A stretch of 64,000 nucleotides of DNA from Chitinophagaceae bacterium (lineage in GTDB: Bacteria > Bacteroidota > Bacteroidia > Chitinophagales > Chitinophagaceae), in the NCBI GenBank assembly GCA_016713965.1, contig JADJOC010000009.1, positions 992,001-1,056,000 on the forward strand, in the 5' to 3' direction. The position numbers and the translations under genes were made by a program. The notes under the pieces were generated by a model. The model worked only from the letters and a program-made list of their open reading frames with translations, did not search any database and was not told where the DNA came from. Shown here one piece after another: positions 30,255-39,561 of the stretch (its first letter is position 1; the number at the start of each line of letters is the position of its first letter).

Positions 30255-32531
30255 ATGACTACAATAAAATCAAAACCAGCCAAAACAAAAAAGGCCGCTT
30301 TAAAAAAAATTGACGGAACTGACGGAGATAATAACCAATCTAATTTAGCTGCTCAATTACAGGAAAAATTTGGATTTAATGGTTTCAAAGGTCCGCAAGA
30401 AGATATAATAAAACACTTGTTATCCGGTAAAAATACTTTTGTAATTATGCCTACCGGGGGGGGTAAAAGCTTATGTTACCAGTTACCGGCCATTATCAGC
30501 GATGGCGTTGCCATTATTGTTTCACCCCTGATTGCTTTAATGAAAAACCAGGTAGACCTGGTACGCAGCTATAGCAGCCAGGATGATGTGGCGCATTTTT
30601 TAAACAGCACACTCAATAAAGGACAGCAAAAAATTGTAAAAGACGATTTATCAACCGGGAAAACAAAAATGCTGTATGTAGCACCGGAATCTTTAACAAA
30701 AGAAGAAAATATTGAATTTTTTAAAGAGTTGAAAATTTCCTTTTTTGCTATTGATGAAGCACATTGTATATCCGAATGGGGCCATGACTTCAGGCCCGAA
30801 TACCGCCGCCTGAAAGAGATGATGGACATAATAAGTAAGGATGCTCCTATTATCGCATTAACAGCTACAGCAACCCCTAAAGTTCAAAGCGATATCATAA
30901 AAAATTTAGGTTTGGGCAATGCTGATACTTTTATATCCTCTTTTAACCGCCCTAATTTATATTACGAAATTTTACCTAAAATAAATAAAGATCAAACCCA
31001 TAAAAGCATTGTCCGTTTTATACAACAGAATAAAGGGAAAAGTGGTATCATTTATACATTAAACCGTAAAACCACAGAAGAATTAGCTGATATGCTAATA
31101 GCCAATGGAATAAAAGCAGTGGCTTATCATGCCGGCTTGGATAGCAAATTAAGGGCTGAACGGCAAGACCAGTTTTTAAATGAAGATGTAGAAGTAATCG
31201 TTGCCACTATTGCTTTTGGTATGGGTATAGATAAACCTGATGTACGGTTTGTAATACATTATAATATCCCCAAATCTATAGAAAATTATTACCAGGAAAC
31301 GGGCAGGGCCGGCCGTGATGGGCTGGAAGGCAAATGTATTTTATATTATTCCCATAAAGATGTGGCCAAACTGGAGCATTTAATGCGGGATAAGGCTTTA
31401 AGCGAAAGGGAAGTGGGTGCCCAGCTTATACACGAAACAGTAGCGTATTCGGAAAGTGCAGCCTGCCGTAGAAAGACATTACTAAATTATTTTGGCGAGC
31501 AATACGATACTACGGAGTGTAAGAAAATGTGCGATAACTGTAATAATCCTAAAGAATTAATAGAAGCCAAGGGGGAAGCTATGCAGGCACTAAAAGTAAT
31601 AAAAGAGCTGGAAGAACAGTTTACCATGGACTACCTGATCCATGTTTTACGCGGCAACCCTACGCCCAAAGTAAAAATGTACAGGCATGAAGAAAAAGAA
31701 TTTTTCGGCATCGGCAAAGGAAAAGATGAACATTTTTGGAATTCTTTACTAAGACAAATGCTGTTGGAATATCTTTTACAAAAAGATATTGAAGACTATG
31801 GCGTATTAAAGTTTACTAAAAAAGGAGAAGCTTTTCTAAAAAAACCTTCCAGCTTTAAAATAGTGCTTAATAATTTATTTGAGGAAGCAGACGCTGATGA
31901 TGATGAAAATGAACCCGCCGGAACTATTATGAGCGCAGCCGACACCAAACTGGTAATATTATTAAAAGATGTACGTAAAAAAGTAGCCAAAGAAAAAAAT
32001 CTACCGCCTTTTGTAATATTTTTAGAGAGTTCTTTAGAGGATATGGCTACCATGTTTCCTACCACGATGGAAGAGCTGGAAAAAATAAGCGGCGTAAGCA
32101 AGGGGAAAGCTTTGCGGTATGGAAAGCCTTTTCTGGACGTGATAAAAACTTATGTAGAGGAAAACAATATCATAAGGCCGGATGATTTTGTAATGAAAAG
32201 CGTAGCTAATAGAAATAATAACAAAATTTTTATTATTCAGAACGTAGATAAAAAAATCTCGCTGGAAACCATTGCAAAGACTAAAGACCTGCGTATAGAC
32301 CAATTACTCGAAGAAATGGAAACAATTGTAGCAAGTGGTACTAAATTAAACCTTAATTATGCTATAGAGGAAATGGTGGATGAGTATGAACAGGAAGAAA
32401 TAATGAATTATTTTAAAAGCTGCGAAACCTCCAGCCTGCAGGTAGCACAGGAAGAATTGGTAGATGGAAATTATAATTGGGAGCAGCTAAAACTGATGCG
32501 TATCAAATTTTTAAGTGAATACGGCAATTAA
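30255..32531 (+). CDS. recQ: ATP-dependent DNA helicase RecQ
   Basis: 758 residues. Walker A in PTGGGKSLCYQLPA (about 66), DEAH box in AIDEAHCISEWGHDFRPEY, motif VI in YYQETGRAGRDG. Then the RecQ zinc site (CRRKTLLNYFGEQY and CKKMCDNC), the winged-helix RQC domain, and an HRDC-like segment (KNLPPFVIFLESSLEDMA). A C-terminal extension of about 110 residues is common in Bacteroidota RecQ proteins. It unwinds 3'-tailed DNA in recombinational repair. Not broken by any frameshift. Confidence 0.96.
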   Translation: MTTIKSKPAKTKKAALKKIDGTDGDNNQSNLAAQLQEKFGFNGFKGPQEDIIKHLLSGKNTFVIMPTGGGKSLCYQLPAIISDGVAIIVSPLIALMKNQVDLVRSYSSQDDVAHFLNSTLNKGQQKIVKDDLSTGKTKMLYVAPESLTKEENIEFFKELKISFFAIDEAHCISEWGHDFRPEYRRLKEMMDIISKDAPIIALTATATPKVQSDIIKNLGLGNADTFISSFNRPNLYYEILPKINKDQTHKSIVRFIQQNKGKSGIIYTLNRKTTEELADMLIANGIKAVAYHAGLDSKLRAERQDQFLNEDVEVIVATIAFGMGIDKPDVRFVIHYNIPKSIENYYQETGRAGRDGLEGKCILYYSHKDVAKLEHLMRDKALSEREVGAQLIHETVAYSESAACRRKTLLNYFGEQYDTTECKKMCDNCNNPKELIEAKGEAMQALKVIKELEEQFTMDYLIHVLRGNPTPKVKMYRHEEKEFFGIGKGKDEHFWNSLLRQMLLEYLLQKDIEDYGVLKFTKKGEAFLKKPSSFKIVLNNLFEEADADDDENEPAGTIMSAADTKLVILLKDVRKKVAKEKNLPPFVIFLESSLEDMATMFPTTMEELEKISGVSKGKALRYGKPFLDVIKTYVEENNIIRPDDFVMKSVANRNNNKIFIIQNVDKKISLETIAKTKDLRIDQLLEEMETIVASGTKLNLNYAIEEMVDEYEQEEIMNYFKSCETSSLQVAQEELVDGNYNWEQLKLMRIKFLSEYGN

Positions 32532-32545
32532 TATTGCACGGTATA

Positions 32546-32575
32546 TTGAATATTTGGTAAAAACTTTTATATTTG
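32546..32575 (+). promoter_or_regulatory. Promoter for tRNA-Phe
   Basis: TTG at 32546-32548, 19 bases of spacing, and TATATTTG at 32568-32575 fit the Bacteroidota promoter pattern. The tRNA begins 44 bp downstream. Confidence 0.6.
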
Positions 32576-32619
32576 CTGCCCCGTAGGGAATAAGTGCAAA
32601 ATTTCTATTTAGCATTTAT

Positions 32620-32692
32620 GGTGCGGTAGCTCAGTTGGTAGAGCAATGGACTGAAAATCCATGTGTCGCCGGTTCAATCCCGGCCCACACCA
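32620..32692 (+). tRNA. tRNA-Phe (GAA)
   Basis: Cloverleaf: acceptor GGTGCGG with CCACACC, D-loop AGCTCAGTTGGTAGAGC, anticodon stem ATGGA/TCCAT with loop CTGAAAA giving GAA, T arm GCCGG-TTCAATC-CCGGC. The acceptor has one C-A mismatch at pair 5-68. The discriminator is A and CCA is not encoded. Confidence 0.95.
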
Positions 32693-32693
32693 C

Positions 32694-32725
32694 AAAGCCT
32701 CGCATATTGCGGGGCTTTTTTAATT
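32694..32725 (+). terminator. Rho-independent terminator after tRNA-Phe
   Basis: AAAGCCTCGCA pairs with TGCGGGGCTTT around a TAT loop (one G-U pair) and is followed by a T run. It isolates the tRNA from the M48 gene downstream. Confidence 0.85.
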
Positions 32726-32749
32726 ATATTTATTCTCAAAAACACTATT

Positions 32750-33958
32750 TTGCTGCCACTATCATATCATATAAAAACACGGGATTACTTTAAACAACAG
32801 GAAAAAACATGGCAATTTTTTGCGGCAGATAAAATTAAAGAAGAACAACTCACTCAATTTAAAACAGAGGTTTTAAAAAATACCTATAAGTTTGATCCGG
32901 TAGCAGATGAGGCTATTTATCAAAAAGTAGATTTTGCCAGAGAAAAATTAGGCTTGCAACCAATACCTGTTACAGTTTATCAAGCCCAGTATACTGATGA
33001 AATTAATGCAAGTATTTCTTTTCTTAATAAAGAGGCGCATATTGTTTTTAGCGGCCGGATTATACAGTTGCTGGATAGTACTGAACTGTTAGCTGTAATT
33101 GCACATGAACTAACCCACATTAAATTATACACTTTATTAAATGAAGAACTTGAAATAACCGACCGCATCATCACAGCTATTGCAAATAATCATAATAGCG
33201 ATGCTGCTTATTATGAAACCGCCAGGATTTTTAAACTTTATACAGAAATTTTTTGCGACCGCGGAGCATACACCGTTGTAGAAAACACCGATGCCGTTAT
33301 TACCTCATTAATAAAAATTGTAACCGGTTTAGAAAAGGTAAATGCAGCCAGTTATTTAAAACAGGCAGAAGAAATTTTTATTAATGATAAAACTACCCAA
33401 TCTGTAAACATAACCCATCCCGAAAATTTTATACGTGCAAGAGCCATTCAATTATGGCACGAACAAAAAGAAGCCGCAGAAGAAACCATCATTAAAATGA
33501 TTGAAGGAATTTTTAATTTAGACCAGCTGGATATTTTTAAGCAAAAAGATTTGACCGATTTAACCCGACGTTTTTTACAATTATTTCTTAAGCCAAAATG
33601 GTTTCAGAGTACAATGGTAATGGCACAGGCACAGCAGTATTTTAATAACTTTAGTATAGACGAAAAAATATTGCTGGATGAAAAAATTATGAATATTATT
33701 AACCAGTCGAATACCAGTATTAAAGATTACCTGGCATATGTTTTATTGGATTTTGTATTAATAGATCCTGCCCTGGAAGATATTCCTGCGGGCTGGGCTT
33801 TTCAATTTGCAGAAGATATTCAGATTAAAGAAATATATGATGCCGTTATAAAAAAAGAGATGAAATTAAGCGATAAAAAATTACAACAATACAAACAGAA
33901 AGCGCTTGCATCCTATTATGAAGTAAAAGAAGGACAGGGTGAACAAATTTATGAATAA
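32750..33958 (+). CDS. M48 family zinc metallopeptidase
   Basis: About 403 residues from a TTG start (LPLSYHIKTRDYFKQQ). The open frame reaches into the tRNA, but those upstream codons cannot be coding. The zinc motif HELTH is at about 119-123 (LLAVIAHELTHIKLY), and TEIFCDRGAYTV provides the third ligand region. No signal peptide or membrane helix, unlike HtpX, so cytoplasmic. The C-terminal half is helical and unassigned. The giant helicase gene follows after 32 bp, so the two probably form one operon and act together. Confidence 0.83.
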   Translation: MLPLSYHIKTRDYFKQQEKTWQFFAADKIKEEQLTQFKTEVLKNTYKFDPVADEAIYQKVDFAREKLGLQPIPVTVYQAQYTDEINASISFLNKEAHIVFSGRIIQLLDSTELLAVIAHELTHIKLYTLLNEELEITDRIITAIANNHNSDAAYYETARIFKLYTEIFCDRGAYTVVENTDAVITSLIKIVTGLEKVNAASYLKQAEEIFINDKTTQSVNITHPENFIRARAIQLWHEQKEAAEETIIKMIEGIFNLDQLDIFKQKDLTDLTRRFLQLFLKPKWFQSTMVMAQAQQYFNNFSIDEKILLDEKIMNIINQSNTSIKDYLAYVLLDFVLIDPALEDIPAGWAFQFAEDIQIKEIYDAVIKKEMKLSDKKLQQYKQKALASYYEVKEGQGEQIYE

Positions 33959-33990
33959 CACCAGGATATTTAAAAGCAATTACAATCATT

Positions 33991-36900
33991 ATGGAAGTTA
34001 AGGCACAATTATTTAAAGAGTTTTTGGAAAACACTTTTGAAAACGGAGAATATGCCACTGATGATGTAATAGCATTTGTTATTCCGCTTTTCAAAGAAGT
34101 ATCGGTATTTCATGAAGCAGGGCTGGTAGCGCCTTTTGAACAAGATACAGCTTTATTTATCACCGGACAGCAATTGGATATAGACGAAAATTTTGCCCAT
34201 TCTCCATCAACAGCTTTTGAAAAATTATCTGCAATTTTTTCACAACAAAAGTCACAATACTTTGATATTGTAGATAAAACAAAAATTGATACTGAGATAG
34301 GAGAGAGTGCAATAAAAGAAGAGAACCTTAATGTACATTTAAAAATAAACGAACCCTTACTTCACCCGGCTTATGTTCCGGGTTACCAAAACTTTGAAAT
34401 TTTACTGGGCCATCATGATGAACAAACAGATATTTTCTGCCTGGGGCTTATTATAGGCAGCATGTCATTGGGATTAAATTTATATGATGATGAAGATTTA
34501 AAACTGTTTGCACAATACCGTAGCAACCCTGCACAATACAACAACCGTATTCATCCTACGATTAGCAGCCTGATTGTAGAAATGACACAGCTCGATAGAA
34601 ATAAACGGGCCCAAAATTTATATGAAATAATTGAAAGATTAGAGCATTACCGTGACTATGATCCTGAAAAACAAATTGACTTAAGCACAGTTACAGGGCT
34701 GGTCAACAATAAACCCAAAGACCGTAATCAAATTATTTTAAACAAGCTTCGCAACCGGTTATTTGATACAAGCCGCCGCAACCGGCTGTTATATTATAAA
34801 CCCAATATGCGTTTTGTAAACCTTACCGTAAGCAGTGTGCCTTCGGTTTTGCATTATCAAAGCATACGGTCGGAATTATTATTTACCTGGAATGAAGAAA
34901 TCAGCAGCAAGGTAAGCGGCATGAAAGACATTGTACTCAATAAATATTTACGCTTTGAAGATCATTTATACCTTCCATCTTCTTTAGATAAAATAAAATC
35001 AGAAGCCCGGCGTGATGTGCAGGAATATGGCTTTAGCCAGCTAAAACTGGTAATTACTTTTTTAAACTGGCACAATTTAAGAGAAAGCAAAAATGAGCGT
35101 ATCCAAAGCCCGTTACTGCTTATTCCTGCAGAATTAAAAAAGGTTAAAAAATTAAAAGAAGATATTTATACTGTAAAAATTTTAGATAATGCAGCAGAAG
35201 TCAATCCTGTTTTATCCAATCACCTTAGAGAATTATATGGGATAAAATTGCCTGATTTTGTTGATTTAAATGAAATCAGTTTACAGCAATTTTATGAATT
35301 ATTAAAAGCACAAATAGACGGTGCAAACCAGGGCATTACTTTAAACTATATTGATAAACCACGTATCAAACTTGTACAAAGTATTGCCAAACAAACAATA
35401 AATAATTATAAAAAAAGATTAAAGCGCAACAATTTAATAAGCAGTTATAAAAATATTGCTTACAGTTATCAAACAGAAAATTATAAACCTTTAGGGCTGG
35501 AAATTTTCCGCCAGCGCATTGAGCCCCGGTTTAGTTTTTTAGAATTTTTAGTTAATGAAGATCTTAGTATCGCTTCTAATCATTTAACAGGCGAGCCAAC
35601 TGTTAAAGAAAGGCAGTTGTTTCAATTAGTGGAAAGTTCAGATAATCCTTACAGTTGGGATTTTGATGTATGCAACATACTTTTAGGCAATTTTAATTAT
35701 AAAAAAATGAGCCTGGTCAGGGATTATAATAATATAATTGATAATGAAATAGAACATAAAGTATTTAATAATTTATTTAGCGCCCAGCCAAAAATTATTA
35801 CACACACTCATTACGATTTAAACAATTCTAATGACTGGTTTCCAGTAATTACTGCAGATCCTACACAAACCAAGGCTGTTCTGCAAAGCCGTAATGGTGA
35901 AAGCTATATTATCCAGGGCCCGCCCGGCACCGGTAAAAGCCAGACTATTACCAACTTAATTGCAGATTTCGCCGCAAATGGAAAAAGCGTTTTATTTGTT
36001 TGTGAAAAAAGGGCAGCATTAGATGTAGTGTATCACCGGTTAAAGCAGCAAGGGCTGGATGAACTATGCTGTTATATCCACGACAGCCAAAGTGATAAAA
36101 GGGAATTTATTAAAAATTTAAAAGCTACCTACGAAGATTTTTTAAAAAATAAACTGGATATAATTGAAATTAATACGGAACGAAAAAAACAATTACAGGT
36201 TTTAAATGATCAACTGCAATTATTGCAACAATTTCATTCTATACATGCTTCGCAGGATACCAATGCCGGCACTACAATAAGGAATTTAATAGAAAGATTA
36301 GTAGAACTTAAACCATACATTCTAAATTGGCAACCTGCTGCTACAGAAACAATTCCACATTATAAGGAATGGATAAAATTTGGTGAAGCAATAAAAGAAT
36401 TAAGTGAAGCATTGGAAGAAAGCGGATCAGAACCTCAGTTTTCAGAACATCCTTTAAGTAAATTAAATGAGCAGGTTTTTTTAGAAGAATATCCATTAAC
36501 CTTATTGGAAGAATATTTTCCGCAAATAAAAAAATTGTTAACAGATGTTATTCTTGTATGTAAGGAAAATAGTATTCCCGGCCAGCATATGGATAACCTG
36601 CAACAAATAAAAAGCCTGGTAGAAAATGCTTTGCTGTTACAACCGCTGGCAGAAAAAAATAACCTGCAAATAATTAATACGTCCAATGCTTTAGCAAAAC
36701 AGTTTGATGAAGATATGCTGTTGTATAATAAACAGCAGGCAAGTGTTCTCCAAGAAAAAGAAAAAAATATTTTTTGGGTAAACAAGTTTAGTGAGCAGGA
36801 TGTAATTAATGCCATTTCTATTGCCACAAAATATGAGAAATCTTTCTTTAATTTTTTCAGCGGCAGTTGGAGAAGATTAAAAAGACAATTAAATGACAGC

Positions 36901-39432
36901 TATGATTTCACACAACATAAAGTTAAGCCTTTATATAGCAGTTTATTAAACCAGTTAAAAGAGGAATATGCGGCAATTAATTTATCGAACCAAACTGAAA
37001 AAGCATTACAGGAAAAATATTTTATAACAGATATAAAAAATACATTTTTAAGCATAGAAAAATTAAGGGCCAAAAAGTCTGATAAAGTTATTGCGTTTCT
37101 TTTGGAGCATCCTGATGGCAATAACACTATTGCTGAATTGTGTAAGCTCAATAATAGCATTCAATTGTTGGAAGCGAAATTAAATAAATGCTTTTGCCAA
37201 ACCGATGAAAAATCTATCGCAACACTTATCGATGAGTTGGAAAGTATAAGCCTGAATATGGACAGTTTAAAAGATTTGTTACCGGCTTTGCGCAAATACT
37301 CAACTTTACCTGACCAGGTAAAAAATACCATTCGTACTATTTCTTTAATACCGCAACAGGCAGAAGCGGCAATGGCTAACAAAAGTCTTCATCATCTTTA
37401 TCAACAAAATAAATCTTTTAAAAATGCAGATGTTACTGTAATTGAAAATGCAGTACAGCAAATTCAGCAATGTTATAAGCAACTATTAAAAGTAAATGCA
37501 CAATACATAAGAGCATCTGTACGGGCCAGGTTTTTGCAACATATAGAGCTAAGCAATACGGCCATCAGCCAATTGAATAATGACGAAAAACAATTCAAGA
37601 AAGATTACAATGAAGGAAGGAAAATCTTGGAAAATGAATTTGGAAAAAGCATGCGGTATAAAAGCATTCGGGAATTATCGGGAAAAGAAAGCGGAATAGT
37701 GCTAAAAGATTTAAAGCCCATCTGGCTGATGAGCCCTTTGAGTGTTAGCGACAGTTTACCTGTGGATAGTAACTATTTTGATGTGGTTATTTTTGATGAG
37801 GCCAGCCAGATTACTTTAGAAGAAGGTATTCCTGCATTATACCGTGCCCCGCAAACTATTATTGTAGGTGATGACAAGCAAATGCCCCCGACTAATTTTT
37901 TTACTGCAAAAGCAGATGATCCGGATGATTTAGAAAGTTATTCTGATGATGAGTTATTAAGTGATGATACAGATAGCTTGCTGGTGCAGGGCAGCCGTAA
38001 ATTAGATAGTGTAATGCTGGGATGGCATTACAGGAGCAGGTATGAAACTTTGATCAGCTTTAGCAATCATGCTTTTTACAAAGGATCGCTGCTTACTATT
38101 CCCGACAAAACCATTCACCACAATGAAAAGAGCTGTATTGAAATAACAAAACATGAAGATGCTCTTCAATTTGCAGATACTTTATTCGACCGAAGCCTTA
38201 GTTTTCATTTTCATCCCAATAGTGTATATGAAAACAGGACCAACCAGGATGAAGCAAATTATATCGCCCATTTAATAAGAGAGCTTTTAAAAAGAAATAG
38301 TTCGGAAACCATAGGCATTGTAGCATTTAGCCAGGAGCAGCAGCATACTATTGAAGATGCACTTTTTGCTTTAGCTAAAACGGATAAAGTTTTTGAACAG
38401 GCTTTGGAAGAAGCTTCGACCCGTGCCGAAGAAGACCAGTTTGTAGGATTATTTGTAAAAAATTTAGAAAATGTGCAGGGTGATGAACGGGACATTATCA
38501 TCATGAGTGTATGCTACGGCTTTGATGCCAGGAAAAAAATGATCATGAATTTTGGCCCGATAAATAAAAAGGGGGGAGAAAAAAGGCTGAATGTAATTTT
38601 TAGCAGGGCTAAAAAACATATGGCAATCATCAGCAGCATTAAACACCATAATATTACCAATGAATACAATGAAGGCGCTAATTATTTTAAACGTTTTTTA
38701 CAATATGCTGAAATGATAAGCACCGGAAATATGCAAATGGCAGGAACAGTTTTGGACAGCCTTAACCTGCAAAAAAAATTAAATGTTACCACGCAGCCTG
38801 CCAATATTATTTTACAGCAAATCAAACAACAACTGCAAATGCTGGGATATGAATCTGCACAACAGGTAGGGCAATCGAATTTTAAATGTGCGATTGCAGT
38901 GAAAGTAAATGCTAATGATGATGCATATACTTTGGGCATCATGCTTGATGATGAAATACATTACAGCAATGATAATTTGCTGGAACAATATTTTCAACGG
39001 CCGGCTATATTGGAAAGCTTTGGCTGGCGAAAAATTACCGTTTTTGCAAAGGACTGGTTGCACCAGCCACAAAAAGTAATAGATCAAATTGTAAAACGCC
39101 TTAAAGAAAAGCCTGTACAAACAGAAGAGGCACAAATTGTAATACCGGCAAATGAAATTAAAGATGAGATTGAAATTAAAGAAAAAATAACAGTACTGGT
39201 AACACCTTACGACAATTTACCGTTTGAGCGTTTTGAATTTTCTGATACTACGAGCAATAAATTTTGGGAGATAGCCATAGAAAACAGTAAAATGATAACA
39301 CGCTTTGGTCGCATGGGTACTAAAGGACAAACCTTAATAAAAACTTTTGATGATGATGCAACAGCGTTGAAAGAGAAAGAAAAAATGATAGAGGAAAAAT
39401 TAAGAAAAGGGTATAGGAGTACCAGATTATAA
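33991..39432 (+). CDS. DUF4011-type SF1 helicase with kinase-like N-terminus, Vsr-like domain and WGR domain
   Basis: 1813 residues, uninterrupted. Residues about 25-220 resemble a protein kinase C-lobe without catalytic residues (HEAGLVAPF, PGYQNFEILLGHHDEQTDIF, HPTISSLIVEMTQLDRNKRA). DUF4011 begins about 248 (LRNRLFDTSRRNRLLYYKPN). SF1 helicase: Walker A GPPGTGKS at 643-650, a long coiled insert, Walker B FDEAS at 1268-1272, then GDDKQMPP, LGWHYRSRYETLI and NVQGDERDIIIMS. Residues about 1605-1705 align with Vsr-like nucleases but lack the acidic residues. A WGR-type domain closes the protein (about 1745-1810, RFGRMGTKGQ). Resembles the Hhe (DUF4011-helicase-Vsr) defence proteins. Confidence 0.85.
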   Translation: MEVKAQLFKEFLENTFENGEYATDDVIAFVIPLFKEVSVFHEAGLVAPFEQDTALFITGQQLDIDENFAHSPSTAFEKLSAIFSQQKSQYFDIVDKTKIDTEIGESAIKEENLNVHLKINEPLLHPAYVPGYQNFEILLGHHDEQTDIFCLGLIIGSMSLGLNLYDDEDLKLFAQYRSNPAQYNNRIHPTISSLIVEMTQLDRNKRAQNLYEIIERLEHYRDYDPEKQIDLSTVTGLVNNKPKDRNQIILNKLRNRLFDTSRRNRLLYYKPNMRFVNLTVSSVPSVLHYQSIRSELLFTWNEEISSKVSGMKDIVLNKYLRFEDHLYLPSSLDKIKSEARRDVQEYGFSQLKLVITFLNWHNLRESKNERIQSPLLLIPAELKKVKKLKEDIYTVKILDNAAEVNPVLSNHLRELYGIKLPDFVDLNEISLQQFYELLKAQIDGANQGITLNYIDKPRIKLVQSIAKQTINNYKKRLKRNNLISSYKNIAYSYQTENYKPLGLEIFRQRIEPRFSFLEFLVNEDLSIASNHLTGEPTVKERQLFQLVESSDNPYSWDFDVCNILLGNFNYKKMSLVRDYNNIIDNEIEHKVFNNLFSAQPKIITHTHYDLNNSNDWFPVITADPTQTKAVLQSRNGESYIIQGPPGTGKSQTITNLIADFAANGKSVLFVCEKRAALDVVYHRLKQQGLDELCCYIHDSQSDKREFIKNLKATYEDFLKNKLDIIEINTERKKQLQVLNDQLQLLQQFHSIHASQDTNAGTTIRNLIERLVELKPYILNWQPAATETIPHYKEWIKFGEAIKELSEALEESGSEPQFSEHPLSKLNEQVFLEEYPLTLLEEYFPQIKKLLTDVILVCKENSIPGQHMDNLQQIKSLVENALLLQPLAEKNNLQIINTSNALAKQFDEDMLLYNKQQASVLQEKEKNIFWVNKFSEQDVINAISIATKYEKSFFNFFSGSWRRLKRQLNDSYDFTQHKVKPLYSSLLNQLKEEYAAINLSNQTEKALQEKYFITDIKNTFLSIEKLRAKKSDKVIAFLLEHPDGNNTIAELCKLNNSIQLLEAKLNKCFCQTDEKSIATLIDELESISLNMDSLKDLLPALRKYSTLPDQVKNTIRTISLIPQQAEAAMANKSLHHLYQQNKSFKNADVTVIENAVQQIQQCYKQLLKVNAQYIRASVRARFLQHIELSNTAISQLNNDEKQFKKDYNEGRKILENEFGKSMRYKSIRELSGKESGIVLKDLKPIWLMSPLSVSDSLPVDSNYFDVVIFDEASQITLEEGIPALYRAPQTIIVGDDKQMPPTNFFTAKADDPDDLESYSDDELLSDDTDSLLVQGSRKLDSVMLGWHYRSRYETLISFSNHAFYKGSLLTIPDKTIHHNEKSCIEITKHEDALQFADTLFDRSLSFHFHPNSVYENRTNQDEANYIAHLIRELLKRNSSETIGIVAFSQEQQHTIEDALFALAKTDKVFEQALEEASTRAEEDQFVGLFVKNLENVQGDERDIIIMSVCYGFDARKKMIMNFGPINKKGGEKRLNVIFSRAKKHMAIISSIKHHNITNEYNEGANYFKRFLQYAEMISTGNMQMAGTVLDSLNLQKKLNVTTQPANIILQQIKQQLQMLGYESAQQVGQSNFKCAIAVKVNANDDAYTLGIMLDDEIHYSNDNLLEQYFQRPAILESFGWRKITVFAKDWLHQPQKVIDQIVKRLKEKPVQTEEAQIVIPANEIKDEIEIKEKITVLVTPYDNLPFERFEFSDTTSNKFWEIAIENSKMITRFGRMGTKGQTLIKTFDDDATALKEKEKMIEEKLRKGYRSTRL

Positions 39433-39485
39433 CTAATAAAGACAGAGTCAGCGATACATGGCATGGAAGTTGTTTTTGATTTTTT

Positions 39486-39555
39486 ACCACAGAGGCACGG
39501 AGACGCAGAGAATATAATTTGTTATACAGCTCTGTGTCTTGGCGCCCTCAGCGGT
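39486..39555. repeat. Imperfect inverted repeat of the CACAGAGGCAC type
   Basis: Left arm CCACAGAGGCACGGAGACGC plus AGAG (39487-39510) and right arm starting CTCTGTGTCTTGGCGCCCTC (39530-39554) are imperfect inverted copies around an AT-rich loop. Elements of this form recur in many bacterial genomes. It fills the gap between the helicase and kdsB. Confidence 0.6.
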
Positions 39556-39561
39556 TATAAT

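Noticed and set aside
32663..32749. GTG-initiated N-terminal extension of the M48 peptidase frame
   Set aside because: The extension starts inside tRNA-Phe and reads through its terminator; the family homology begins at LPLSYHIK, so the TTG at 32750 was chosen.
33991..34650. Active kinase domain in the helicase
   Set aside because: No glycine loop, no lysine, no HRD or DFG aspartates; only a C-lobe-like pattern remains.
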